From NCBI GenBank assembly GCA_964486055.1, contig CAZALE010000002.1, positions 124,001 through 188,000 of the forward strand: a stretch of DNA of 64,000 bases. The letters run 5' to 3'. Below are positions 34,246 to 43,068 of this stretch, one piece after another (the stretch's first letter is position 1; each line of letters begins with the position of its first letter). Under the pieces are notes generated by a model, which was not told the origin of the DNA, did not search any database, and was given only the letters and a program-made list of their open reading frames with translations. Made by a program: the position numbers and the translations under genes. The stretch comes from J014 sp964486055. GTDB taxonomy: Bacteria; Acidobacteriota; Blastocatellia; Pyrinomonadales; Pyrinomonadaceae.

Positions 34246-35028
34246 ATGCAATCTGAAACTCAATTGTCTTTTGACTTTCACGCTGCTGAACCCAAAATCA
34301 TAACAGACTCTACTGAAGGGCTTAAACTAAAACTTGGTGATTTCGCAGGTCCGCTCGATCTACTTCTTTTTTTGATAAAGCAGGAGAAGGCAAGTATATT
34401 TGATATACCAATCGCCCGCATCACAGATGAATATCTACGCTACATAAAGCTCATGGAGCAATTAGACATAACCGTAGCAGCAGACTTTCTAGTTATGGCG
34501 GCTACACTGATCGAGATAAAGTCAAAGATGCTCTTGCCTAAAAGTCCTGCAGAAAATCAGGAAGAGCCCATTGAGGAAGATCCAAGACAAGAGTTAGTCA
34601 AGCAATTACTCGAGTATGAAAAATTTAAGATTGCAGCGCAAATGCTATGGGAACGAGCCGTTGTTGAACAATCTATCTTCAGGCGTGGAAAGACAGAATA
34701 TGATGACGACAAAAACTCGGTGATAAACGTCAGTGTATTCGAACTTTTTGAAGCCTTTAGAAAGGTTTTAGAAAGAAAAAGTAATGAAGACTCGATCGAG
34801 CTTGAGAAAGAACAAATTTCACTCGAGGAAGTAATAGATAAGCTCAAGAAAAAACTAAATGAACATGGAATATTAAGCTTCAATCAGATTTCAAAGGAGT
34901 GTCGCACGAAGATTCAGTTGATATTAAGCTTTCTTGCAATCCTGGAGATTGTGCGAACCGAGAACGTAATTCTGATCCAACAAAAACCGTTTGATGATGT
35001 AGTCTTAAAAAGAGTTAATGTCGCTTAA
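34246..35028 (+). CDS. scpA: Segregation and condensation protein A
   Basis: 260 residues with the ScpA/kleisin signature: GDFAGPLDLLLFLIKQEKASIFDIPIARITDEYL near the N-terminus, DFLVMAATLIEIKSKMLLP, and a C-terminal winged-helix-like region. ScpA joins SMC and ScpB in chromosome compaction. It is the last gene of an arsC-like/DUF2237/scpA run. scpB is not adjacent, which is unusual because scpAB are often side by side. The 3' end overlaps the convergent signalling gene by 14 bases. Confidence 0.93.
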   Translation: MQSETQLSFDFHAAEPKIITDSTEGLKLKLGDFAGPLDLLLFLIKQEKASIFDIPIARITDEYLRYIKLMEQLDITVAADFLVMAATLIEIKSKMLLPKSPAENQEEPIEEDPRQELVKQLLEYEKFKIAAQMLWERAVVEQSIFRRGKTEYDDDKNSVINVSVFELFEAFRKVLERKSNEDSIELEKEQISLEEVIDKLKKKLNEHGILSFNQISKECRTKIQLILSFLAILEIVRTENVILIQQKPFDDVVLKRVNVA

Positions 35029-38000
35029 CCCGCAACCGCTGTTCGAGAAATTCAGTCATTGATTCAGCGTCAAGAGGTTTTGAGAAAAAGTAACCTTGGC
35101 CGAATTTACATCCATGAGATTTCAATAATTCTAGCTGGTCTGAGTTCTCGATACCTTCAGCTATTATTCTTACATCAAGACTCTCTCCTATCATAACAAG
35201 TGTTTTAATTATTAACTCCCTTTTTTTATCCTCATTAGCACTATTCACAAAACTTCTATCTATTTTTAGCCATTGAAACGGAAAATCCGCTACGTAATTG
35301 AGGCTGGAATAACCCGTTCCGAAATCATCCGTAGAGAGTAAGACGCCGAGTTCGTGAAGTTGTGTTAGAATTTTGCCGGCCAGGATTCCATCACGAAAAA
35401 CTACATTTTCATTAATTTCGAAACAAAGTGAAGATGGCTTCAACCTTGTATCCTCTAAAACTTTGATAACTCTTTGATATAAATTCGGATGCCAAAATTC
35501 TTTAGCCGAAAGGTTGATGCACATAAATAAATCATCATTAAACTCCTTTTGCCACTCGCTGAGCTGCGAGCAAGCCTTTTGCAACACGATTTGTCCGATT
35601 TCAACAATTAGTCCAGTTTCTTCCGCAACATCTATGAAATCTTTGGGAGAGAGTATGCCCAAAACTGGATGATTCCACCTAAGTAAAGCTTCAATTCCTA
35701 CGATCTCGTTATTCTGCAAATCCATTATTGGTTGATAGAAGACACGAAAATCGTCATTATTTATTGAATTTCTCAAGTCAGCATCGAGCTGGAGGAAATT
35801 TATACTTTGGTTCCTCATCTGCGGCGTAAAGACTTCATAGCCTGCTCTTCCCTTCTCTTTTACTCTATACATAGCAAGATCCGCATCACGAAGGTATTCT
35901 TCAGGACGCCTCATTTCATCATCTGAAAAAACAACTCCCACACTTGCGGAAGTGAAGATTTCGTGACCTTTTATATTGAAAGGCTGATTTACCGTCTTTA
36001 AGATTCTCTCAACAATGCCTAATGCATCATCTCTACTCTTTATTCCGTTAAGTAGAATTATTATTTCATCACCACCAAGGCGCGCAATCACATCATTCGG
36101 TCGGACACACCTTTTCAACCTCTTGGCGACAATCTTTAAAACTTCGTCACCAATACTGTGCCCGAAAGTATCGTTGATAATTTTGAATCGATCCAAATCT
36201 AAGAATAATAGGGCAAATTTAAAGTCAGGATTCTTTTCTGCTTTCTGTGTAAGTTCTCTAAGAGTCGGCATAAAATGTGAGCGATTTATTAAGCCGGTCA
36301 AGTTATCATATTTAGCTAGACGACTCAATTCAAGCTCTAACTCTTTTTGCTTATTTATGTCTGTATTGGTACCAAACCAACTTATAATGTTATTATTCTC
36401 GTCTAGTCGTGGCACACAGCGTATAGCATGCCATAAATAATCCCCATCACTACTCCTTAAACGAGCTTCCATACGAAATGCTCTTTTCTTCTTCAATGAT
36501 AAGGCGAGCTCTCTGAGGAATTTCGGCAAGTCATCAGGATGAAACATCTTCTGCCATCCTTGCTTTTTTAACTCCTCTAGAGAGCATCCAAAGAATTCTA
36601 AACATCTGCTATTAGCAAATTGTATCTCTCCATCAGAAGAGGCAATCCAAATATGGTGCATTACGTTTTCAGTTACTAGGCGATAGAGCTCCTCACTGTC
36701 TTTTAAGGCCTTCTCTATTCTTTTCTTTTCGGTAATGTCTCTCCCTATTCCATGAACTGCCACAGGTCTGCCATCTTTAAGCACAAGACGCGTTCGCAAC
36801 TCTAAAGTTATCCGCCTACCATCTTTTGATAAAATCTCTAATTCGTATGAAGTAGAGTTCCCAGTTCGCAGCTTATCTCTGAACATCTTTTTTGCAAGAT
36901 CTATATATTCAGGGGCTACTACTTTAGTGAAATTCAGATTCTTTATTTCTTCCTTTGTATATCCAGTCAAAAGCTCACCGGCTTTATTCACGTCTATATA
37001 GTTTCCCTCGAGGTCATGAGTGTAGATAACATCGTTGGCGTTCTCGAAAAGGTCACGATAGCGCTCCTCGCTATCTCTCAAAGCTTGCATTATGTATTTT
37101 CTCTCGGTGATATCGCGAATTATCATGACGAGGGTTTTGTCTGTTATTGGCGAGAGGCAAACTTCATAAAATGCATCTTCCCTTAACGTCTTAAGATCCA
37201 TTTCGAAGCTTACGACCTGATTTTTTCTCAAACTCTCCCGAACTTTCATCGAGAAGAAATCTTCATGATCTGATGGGATAATTTCTTTTATTGATTTACC
37301 GACTAAGTGAGAGAAATCTTTACCCAATATGCTCAGCGACTTTCCCGAAGGAATTTTGATCAAATTACCTTGATCATCTATGACAAAGATGCACTCTGGT
37401 AAAGCAGCAAGAATTGCCTGGATTTCAGCCTCTGAACTACGCAATGTCTCGATGAGTTTTTTACGTTCGGTAACATCTCTTGCAATACCCTGGATGGCAA
37501 TAGGATTACCCTTATCATCATAAAGAAAGCGACTATTGATTTCTAAAGTTACAACTCTTCCATCTCTAGCTAAAAAATCTGCTTGATATATCGTGCTGGT
37601 AGCCTTTCCAGTTATTTTTTCTTGTAATTTTTCCTTTATGATAGGAAGAGAATCTGGGAGCACTATTTGCTCGGCCCTTAGTTTATCGAGTATTTCATCA
37701 CGAGAATAACCTAGAATTTTCTCGACAGCAGGATTTACCAAAATCCATTTGCCATTAAGATCAGATAGATAAACCAAATCACTGATATCCCAAAAGAGAC
37801 GAAAGTAAAAATCACTAATATGATTTAATATCTCTTCAGCAAAGCTGTGATCTGTGAGATCAATTATTACACCTTGCCAACAAAGCTTTTCGCCTTCTCG
37901 ATTACGAATGAAGTAAGCTCTATCGTAAACTCTATGGATTTTGCCATTTTTTCCTAAAATCCTATATGTACTACGCTTTTCTTTCTCTCCTTTCAACGCC

Positions 38001-38227
38001 CTAGCTGTTTCTTCCTGAAAAGCTTTTCGATCATCTGGGTGCAGAAACTTGCTCCAGTCTGATCTTTCAGTTCTGTACCAATCCTTTAAGGAGTATCCGA
38101 ATTTACCGAATAAGGGACTAAAATAAATGGGTGAATAAGGCTCGCTAGGCTCAAGGCTATAAAACATAACGGGTAACTCACCTACCGAGCTTCTATATTC
38201 GGGCAAGAATCTTTCTATATCTTTCAT
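35015..38227 (-). CDS. Multi-PAS GGDEF-EAL c-di-GMP signalling protein
   Basis: 1070 residues, apparently cytosolic with no membrane helix. About five PAS domains (roughly 10-125, 145-258, 268-378, 385-503, 508-632) precede a GGDEF domain (~640-800) and an EAL domain (~812-1060). The diguanylate cyclase motif reads RLGGDEI, with Ile for the usual Phe, and an inhibitory RxxD site (RPND) sits five residues upstream. The EAL domain looks complete: IEALLRWNHP, INLSAKEF, DDFGTGYSSL, AEGIE and GQGYFFSKPL. It may therefore degrade c-di-GMP, with cyclase activity possible. The start codon region was not refined. Convergent with scpA. Confidence 0.92.
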   Translation of the reverse strand: MKDIERFLPEYRSSVGELPVMFYSLEPSEPYSPIYFSPLFGKFGYSLKDWYRTERSDWSKFLHPDDRKAFQEETARALKGEKEKRSTYRILGKNGKIHRVYDRAYFIRNREGEKLCWQGVIIDLTDHSFAEEILNHISDFYFRLFWDISDLVYLSDLNGKWILVNPAVEKILGYSRDEILDKLRAEQIVLPDSLPIIKEKLQEKITGKATSTIYQADFLARDGRVVTLEINSRFLYDDKGNPIAIQGIARDVTERKKLIETLRSSEAEIQAILAALPECIFVIDDQGNLIKIPSGKSLSILGKDFSHLVGKSIKEIIPSDHEDFFSMKVRESLRKNQVVSFEMDLKTLREDAFYEVCLSPITDKTLVMIIRDITERKYIMQALRDSEERYRDLFENANDVIYTHDLEGNYIDVNKAGELLTGYTKEEIKNLNFTKVVAPEYIDLAKKMFRDKLRTGNSTSYELEILSKDGRRITLELRTRLVLKDGRPVAVHGIGRDITEKKRIEKALKDSEELYRLVTENVMHHIWIASSDGEIQFANSRCLEFFGCSLEELKKQGWQKMFHPDDLPKFLRELALSLKKKRAFRMEARLRSSDGDYLWHAIRCVPRLDENNNIISWFGTNTDINKQKELELELSRLAKYDNLTGLINRSHFMPTLRELTQKAEKNPDFKFALLFLDLDRFKIINDTFGHSIGDEVLKIVAKRLKRCVRPNDVIARLGGDEIIILLNGIKSRDDALGIVERILKTVNQPFNIKGHEIFTSASVGVVFSDDEMRRPEEYLRDADLAMYRVKEKGRAGYEVFTPQMRNQSINFLQLDADLRNSINNDDFRVFYQPIMDLQNNEIVGIEALLRWNHPVLGILSPKDFIDVAEETGLIVEIGQIVLQKACSQLSEWQKEFNDDLFMCINLSAKEFWHPNLYQRVIKVLEDTRLKPSSLCFEINENVVFRDGILAGKILTQLHELGVLLSTDDFGTGYSSLNYVADFPFQWLKIDRSFVNSANEDKKRELIIKTLVMIGESLDVRIIAEGIENSDQLELLKSHGCKFGQGYFFSKPLDAESMTEFLEQRLRVKRH

Positions 38228-38246
38228 ATAAACAGCATCAATAGCA

Positions 38247-38352
38247 GTTGAATCTTATTTTAAACCTTCTATATCACAACCGTAGAGCCACTGTGCTAAC
38301 GCACAGTATTCTCCGCTGGTTGAATCCTATTTTAAATCTTCCATATTGCAAC
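38247..38352. repeat. Two 34-bp repeats spaced by 38 bp
   Basis: Copies at 38247-38280 and 38319-38352 begin GTTGAATC and end CAAC. They differ at five positions, all transitions. The 38-bp segment between them carries a perfect hairpin (CTGTGC-taac-GCACAG at 38291-38306). Repeat length, GTT...AAC ends and spacer size are CRISPR-like, but only two diverged copies and no cas genes are present. Confidence 0.6.
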
Positions 38353-38514
38353 AACAAGATCAAAATTTGTCAGGCAAATATGACAGAATCTGTCAAGCTC
38401 TTCGTGAGAGACTCATCCACTCTTGAAGTACTCAAGACGTAAGACTATAGGGCGGTTTAAACGTACCTAGTGGAGTATTCCAATAGGCAACCTACTATTT
38501 GCAATCTTTATGCC

Positions 38515-39330
38515 TTACCTTCTTCTTTGCTTAGGATCCAAATACTCTCTTATTCCATCTCCAATGAAATTAAATGCAAGAACGGTTAGTGCAATGGCAA
38601 TCCCTGGGAAAAACAGCACATGCGGGGCGTTATAAAGAGTGTCAAGACCTCTTGCCTCCTCTATCATTGTTCCCCAAGATGGAGCCGGCGGCGGTACTCC
38701 AAGCCCTAAAAACGAAAGTGAGGCCTCTGACAAAACTGCGCCAGCCATCCCTAATGAGGCTTGCACTATTATTGGCTGTATGGAGTTTGGTAGAATATGC
38801 ACAAAAAGTATTCTGAAATCACTAGCGCCTAAAGCACGAGCAGCTTGCACGAAATCCATCTCCCTTACTTTTAGAACCTGACCGCGTATAACACGTGCAT
38901 ATCCAACCCATCCTATAACGCAGAGGGCAAAAACAACCTTCCACAATCCTGCACCTAGAAAGGCTACTAGTGCAATTGCCAGTAACAGTCCCGGAAAAGC
39001 TAAAAAAACGTTGAAAATATAGCTGGCTAGAATTTTATCAATCCAACCTCCATAATAACCAGCTATCGAGCCGATAATAACACCGATGAAACTCGATATA
39101 AGCGTGACGATCACTCCAACTTGTAGTGATATCCGAGCGCCGTATATCACTCTCGAAAACACATCACGACCCAGGGAATCTGTACCAAACCAGTGTTCAA
39201 ATGAAGGAGGAGCGAAGCGTAAAGCTAAATTCTGGGCGGTTGGATCATGTGTGGCGATAAGAGGAGCGAAAACAGCCACAATTAGAAGTACTATCACTAC
39301 GAAAATGCCTATATAAGTCAATCTATTCAT
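38515..39330 (-). CDS. Peptide/nickel-type ABC transporter permease (DppC/OppC)
   Basis: 271 residues, six predicted membrane helices. The DppC signature is present: an N-terminal DPTAQNLALRFAPPSFEHWFGTDSLGRDVFSRVIYGAR and the EAA loop VGYARVIRGQVLKVREMDFVQAARALGASDFRILFVHILPN. It pairs with the DppB-type gene, whose stop overlaps its start. No ATPase or substrate-binding protein is adjacent, so these permeases must use components encoded elsewhere. Substrate (peptides, nickel, other) cannot be decided. Confidence 0.92.
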   Translation of the reverse strand: MNRLTYIGIFVVIVLLIVAVFAPLIATHDPTAQNLALRFAPPSFEHWFGTDSLGRDVFSRVIYGARISLQVGVIVTLISSFIGVIIGSIAGYYGGWIDKILASYIFNVFLAFPGLLLAIALVAFLGAGLWKVVFALCVIGWVGYARVIRGQVLKVREMDFVQAARALGASDFRILFVHILPNSIQPIIVQASLGMAGAVLSEASLSFLGLGVPPPAPSWGTMIEEARGLDTLYNAPHVLFFPGIAIALTVLAFNFIGDGIREYLDPKQRRR

Positions 39331-40319
39331 CAGGACAGTCTTATACGGGGGTCCAATAAACTATAGATCATGTCGGTCAGAGTATTGACAAGTATGTAAG
39401 TCATGCTAATGACTAAAACACATCCTTGAACCAACCTGTAATCTCGCTTAGCTATACCGTCATCAAGCAGTAAAGTTCCTAACCCCTGCCAACCAAAAAT
39501 TTTTTCCGTGATAATGGCTCCAGCCAAGAGAACGCCCAGCTGTAAACCTAAAACTGTGACTACAGGAATTAAGCCGTTTTTGAGCACATGTTTGTAGATA
39601 ACAACTGTTTCGCTGAGTCCTTTTGCCCGTGCTGTTCTCACATAATCTTCACCAAGTTCCTCTATGACTGAGCTTCGCACCATGCGAGTTAATATTGCAG
39701 AAAGAGCAGAGCCTAGTGTGATAGCTGGTAAAACTATATCCTCTGGATTGCTACTTCCCGTCGGAGCAAACCACCGAAGCTTGACTGCGAAAATGTATAC
39801 CAGGAATGGCCCAGTTACGAAACTTGGCAAACTTATTCCAAGTAAGGCAAAGAATGAGGCGACATTGTCTATCAACGAGCCTTTGTGAGTGCCAGCCAAT
39901 ACTCCAAGCGGTATGGCAATTAGAACAGCTATCAACATTGCAGCTAACGCTAATTTCAAGGTGTTCGGATATCTTTCCAGAATCATATCCAATACAGGTC
40001 TATCAGTACGAAATGAAACTCCTAAATCTCCCCTTAGAATCCCGGAGAAATAAGATGCGTACCGATTATCAAATCCATTCCATTCAATACCATCATCCGA
40101 AAATGTTATGAAAAACGCTGGTTTATTTAATCCGTGCTTACGTTCAAACTGTTCAATCTGCTCAATCGTCGCATTTTCACCTAAGATTGCTGTTGAAGGC
40201 TTGCCAGGAATCACCTCAATCAGCAAAGTAACCAGAGAGACGACAGTCCAAGCAACTAGCAATATCAATCCAAGACGATTGAGGAGATTAAGAAGCTTGT
40301 ATTTGAGTCTTCCACGCAT
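39330..40319 (-). CDS. Peptide/nickel-type ABC transporter permease (DppB/OppB)
   Basis: 329 residues. One N-terminal membrane helix, then a periplasmic segment (GENATIEQIEQFERKHGLNKP), then the transport domain with RYPNTLKLALAAMLIA and the EAA motif VRTARAKGLSETVVIYKHVLKNG. This is the partner of the following DppC-type gene (one-base overlap). It begins 3 bases after ubiE. Cotranscription with ubiE and the M16-like protein is likely but functionally unexplained. Confidence 0.92.
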   Translation of the reverse strand: MRGRLKYKLLNLLNRLGLILLVAWTVVSLVTLLIEVIPGKPSTAILGENATIEQIEQFERKHGLNKPAFFITFSDDGIEWNGFDNRYASYFSGILRGDLGVSFRTDRPVLDMILERYPNTLKLALAAMLIAVLIAIPLGVLAGTHKGSLIDNVASFFALLGISLPSFVTGPFLVYIFAVKLRWFAPTGSSNPEDIVLPAITLGSALSAILTRMVRSSVIEELGEDYVRTARAKGLSETVVIYKHVLKNGLIPVVTVLGLQLGVLLAGAIITEKIFGWQGLGTLLLDDGIAKRDYRLVQGCVLVISMTYILVNTLTDMIYSLLDPRIRLS

Positions 40320-40322
40320 ATT

Positions 40323-41036
40323 TTACTTATGAGCAACGTGAATTGCAGCAACCCCTCCAGTTAAATTCTCATACTCTACATGCTTGAACCCAACTTTTCC
40401 CATGATCTCGGCAAGTTTCCTCTGATTCGGGAAATTGGCTACTGATCTTGGAAGATACTCATACGCAAATTTGGCACCAGATATTAAACCACCAATCAAA
40501 GGTAATATGCGCCTGAAGTAAAAATTAAAAAGCTGTTGAAAGCCAGGTAATATGGGAGTAGAAAACTCCAAGACTACTAACATACCCGAGGGTTTAATTA
40601 CACGATACGCTTCGCACAAGCCCCTTTCCCAGTCAGAAAAATTTCTCAATCCGAAGGCCATAGTAACTGCATCGAAAAACTCATCTTCAAATGGAAGAGT
40701 TAATGCATCTGCCTCAACATATTTTATGTGTTGATTCTTACTTTCGGCTATTTTAAGCATCGGTCTACAGAAATCTGCACCGATAACCTTTGCCTGACCA
40801 GCTTTTTTTATCTGTATCGCTAAATCACCTGTTCCACAGGCTACGTCCAAAATAATAGCCCTCGGATCTTGAACAACATCCCCCAGCCTCTTACAAACGC
40901 GTTTTCTCCAACGTTTATCTATGTTCAATGAGAGTAGATGATTTAAAAAATCATAAGCAGGTGCAATTCCTGCAAACATTTCTCGCACCGCTTTAGCCTC
41001 TCGCTTTTTTTCATCGACTCCTGTCATTATCTGCAT
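40323..41036 (-). CDS. ubiE: Demethylmenaquinone/ubiquinone C-methyltransferase
   Basis: 237 residues of the UbiE/MenG class. Visible motifs: MFAGIAPAYDFLNHLLSLNIDKRWR near the N-terminus, SAM-binding ILDVACGTGDLAIQIKKAG, and AVTMAFGLRNFSDWERGLCEAYRVIKPSG. In acidobacteria the substrate is most likely demethylmenaquinone. It sits between the M16-like gene (51 bases upstream) and the DppB gene on the same strand. Confidence 0.95.
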   Translation of the reverse strand: MQIMTGVDEKKREAKAVREMFAGIAPAYDFLNHLLSLNIDKRWRKRVCKRLGDVVQDPRAIILDVACGTGDLAIQIKKAGQAKVIGADFCRPMLKIAESKNQHIKYVEADALTLPFEDEFFDAVTMAFGLRNFSDWERGLCEAYRVIKPSGMLVVLEFSTPILPGFQQLFNFYFRRILPLIGGLISGAKFAYEYLPRSVANFPNQRKLAEIMGKVGFKHVEYENLTGGVAAIHVAHK

Positions 41037-41086
41037 TAAAGAATCTAATTCGAAGATTATGAGCAGTAATCACCAGCAAAAATCGA

Positions 41087-42346
41087 TCATTTAGTCAAAA
41101 CCACATTGACTACTGGTCTTTTACGCAAATCCTGTAATGTAAGATTAACATCCCGTAGACTCACTGAGTTAGCTTTACTTATTTCATCTTTTAATGAAAT
41201 TAGGCCGTAGGTGTCTACATCAAGCCATAAATCATAAATAGGTCTTGAGTTAAAATCTTTCAAAACTTCCATTTTTGCCTTTTCAAATTCTTCCTGCGTT
41301 GCATCCTTACGTAAAAGCTCAGTCAGACTAAACTCAGTTCTAGAATTTTCGCTGGCTGGATTGATATTCGAAGTGCCTATGGATACCGAAACTTTTGGCA
41401 TTGACAAACGGGCTATCAAAATCCCAGGCAGAAAATTAGATTGATTAATCACCATGGCTTTGCTCATCCTGGCTGGCTGGCTGATTATGCGTTGCGATAA
41501 TATTTTAGCTAAAATTTCCGTTGCAAAATAGTTGCGATCGTTTCTTGCTATTCCACGCACGGCAGAGCGTGCTTCAATCAGGTTATCAGCTTTAGAACTC
41601 AATAAAAGAAGTGAAGTATCAGGTTCATCTGGCTGACGAAAAGTTGCAGGTATGGGCTTTTCTGATTTTTTCCACGAGCCGAAAATTCTGCGTACTGCCA
41701 TGTATGTAAAGTCGGGGGAAAGCTTGCCATAGATGACTAATGTTGCATTATCTGCAGTCAAATAACGATCTTTTGCAAATATTAAGTCTGCAAGTTCTAT
41801 TTTACGCAAGCTCTCATTGCTACCCTCGATTGGTCTTCCGTACGGAAAACTCCCGAATAATCGTTGTCTAACCGCAACGTCGGCTCGATACTCATCATCC
41901 TGTTCTAAATCCTTTACTCTGTCAATTTTTGCATCAAGAACTTTCTTGAAATTATCTTTTGTGATCGGTGGATTTGAAACTGCACTAGCCACCGCCTCTA
42001 GCAACGTGAGTAGGTCTTCAGGTTTACTACTAGCTTCGATCTGAATGTAATCGTAGCTGACCTGCACCGATAAATTACCACCTAGTTCTTCACGAAACAA
42101 GCGTTTCGCTTGCTCATCAGGAAACAAGATATCTGCAAGCAACGACATCATGCCAGCTTTATCCTTTAAATCAAAAGCCGCTCCCTTATGAATCCTAAGT
42201 TTTAAATTTACGCTACTTGCTTTTTCATCACTCCAAATCAATAACTTTAGACCATTAAGCAGCTTCTCTTGTTTAGTTGGCTGCTGAGCAAATGAAGTGT
42301 TGATTAAAAATAAAAGCAGAGCAATGAAGATTAGTTTATGCTTCAT
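41087..42346 (-). CDS. M16-family peptidase homologue lacking the zinc motif
   Basis: 419 residues with a signal peptide (1-20, ends SFAQ) and the two-lobed M16 fold pattern: N-terminal KLLNGLKLLIWSDEKASSVNLKLRIHKGAAFDLKDKAG, later ADLIFAKDRYLTADNATLVIYGKLSPD. At the usual HxxEH position the sequence reads GMMSLLADILF, so the zinc His-His and catalytic Glu are all replaced. The protein is therefore a predicted non-peptidase homologue, like the inactive partner in bacterial M16B pairs. Its active partner is not adjacent. It leads the ubiE-dppB-dppC run. No frameshift is seen, so the loss looks ancient rather than recent. Confidence 0.85.
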   Translation of the reverse strand: MKHKLIFIALLLFLINTSFAQQPTKQEKLLNGLKLLIWSDEKASSVNLKLRIHKGAAFDLKDKAGMMSLLADILFPDEQAKRLFREELGGNLSVQVSYDYIQIEASSKPEDLLTLLEAVASAVSNPPITKDNFKKVLDAKIDRVKDLEQDDEYRADVAVRQRLFGSFPYGRPIEGSNESLRKIELADLIFAKDRYLTADNATLVIYGKLSPDFTYMAVRRIFGSWKKSEKPIPATFRQPDEPDTSLLLLSSKADNLIEARSAVRGIARNDRNYFATEILAKILSQRIISQPARMSKAMVINQSNFLPGILIARLSMPKVSVSIGTSNINPASENSRTEFSLTELLRKDATQEEFEKAKMEVLKDFNSRPIYDLWLDVDTYGLISLKDEISKANSVSLRDVNLTLQDLRKRPVVNVVLTK

Positions 42347-42441
42347 AACAAAAATCCCCAGAACACGAAATTATAGAATAAGTCATGATTTGCCCTAAGC
42401 AAATTTTAAATGGAGTTTTTATGATGCATCATCTGGTAAGT

Positions 42442-42470
42442 TTGTTTGGCATGCGCCAAATTTCTATAAT
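42442..42470 (+). promoter_or_regulatory. folA promoter with palindrome in spacer
   Basis: TTGTTT (42442-42447), a 17-bp spacer and consensus TATAAT (42465-42470). Transcription should begin near 42477, only about two bases before the folA ATG at 42479, so the mRNA should be leaderless. A palindrome TTTGGC-ATGC-GCCAAA (42445-42460) overlaps the -35 and spacer, a position suited to repression. Confidence 0.6.
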
Positions 42471-42478
42471 CGAGTGAA

Positions 42479-42976
42479 ATGGGAAGAGTATTAGGAATCG
42501 TGGCAATTGCTAAGAACTTTGCAATAGGGAAAGCTGGAAAATTACCCTGGCACTATGCAGAAGATCTGAGATTTTTTAAGCGACTTACAACTGGAAACGC
42601 GGTCGTTATGGGCTATAACACATGGCTTTCTCTAAAAAAACCATTAAATGACCGACTAAATATAATTTTAAGCAAGTCCCGATCGATCAAAAATCAACCT
42701 GGCGTTCTTCTGCTGAGATCAAAGGAAGAAATACTAACCCTAAATAAATATCTAAAATGCGATCTTTTTATAATAGGCGGTGCATCTACATATGCTACCT
42801 TCTCAAAAGAAATAGAGCAGTGGTTTGTAACTGAAATTCCCCTTGAACCAAAGGACGCTGATACATTCATGCCTACTAATTTCTTGCATGATTTTCACCT
42901 CAAGGAAAATATACAACTTAACTCCGATCTCTTAGTAAAAGTGTATGTTCGCTCAGCAGAATCTATCGTGAAATGA
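42479..42976 (+). CDS. folA: Dihydrofolate reductase
   Basis: 165 residues with DHFR motifs: VLGIVAIAKNFAIGKAGKLPWHYAEDLRFFKRLT (substrate-binding region with the catalytic acidic residue after WHYAED), VVMGYNTWLSLKKPLNDRLNIILS, and the NADPH-binding FIIGGASTYATF. It reduces dihydrofolate to tetrahydrofolate. No thymidylate synthase gene is adjacent. There is no ribosome site; the promoter position predicts a leaderless transcript. It stands alone between divergent and convergent neighbours. Confidence 0.94.
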   Translation: MGRVLGIVAIAKNFAIGKAGKLPWHYAEDLRFFKRLTTGNAVVMGYNTWLSLKKPLNDRLNIILSKSRSIKNQPGVLLLRSKEEILTLNKYLKCDLFIIGGASTYATFSKEIEQWFVTEIPLEPKDADTFMPTNFLHDFHLKENIQLNSDLLVKVYVRSAESIVK

Positions 42977-43068
42977 GTCTACCAAAGAACAGGCATTCCC
43001 AGAAAATCATCAGAATAGATTCTCCGAGTGAATTTTATTCTTTCATTAAGAAGTTGCAGGATCTTATT

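Noticed and set aside
38247..38352. CRISPR array
   Set aside because: Two diverged copies, a hairpin in the spacer, and no cas genes; not enough for an array.
38248..38442. 64-codon plus-strand ORF
   Set aside because: Lies over the repeat pair, has no ribosome site, and its protein is repeat-derived (LILNLLYHNR and LNPILNLPYCN).
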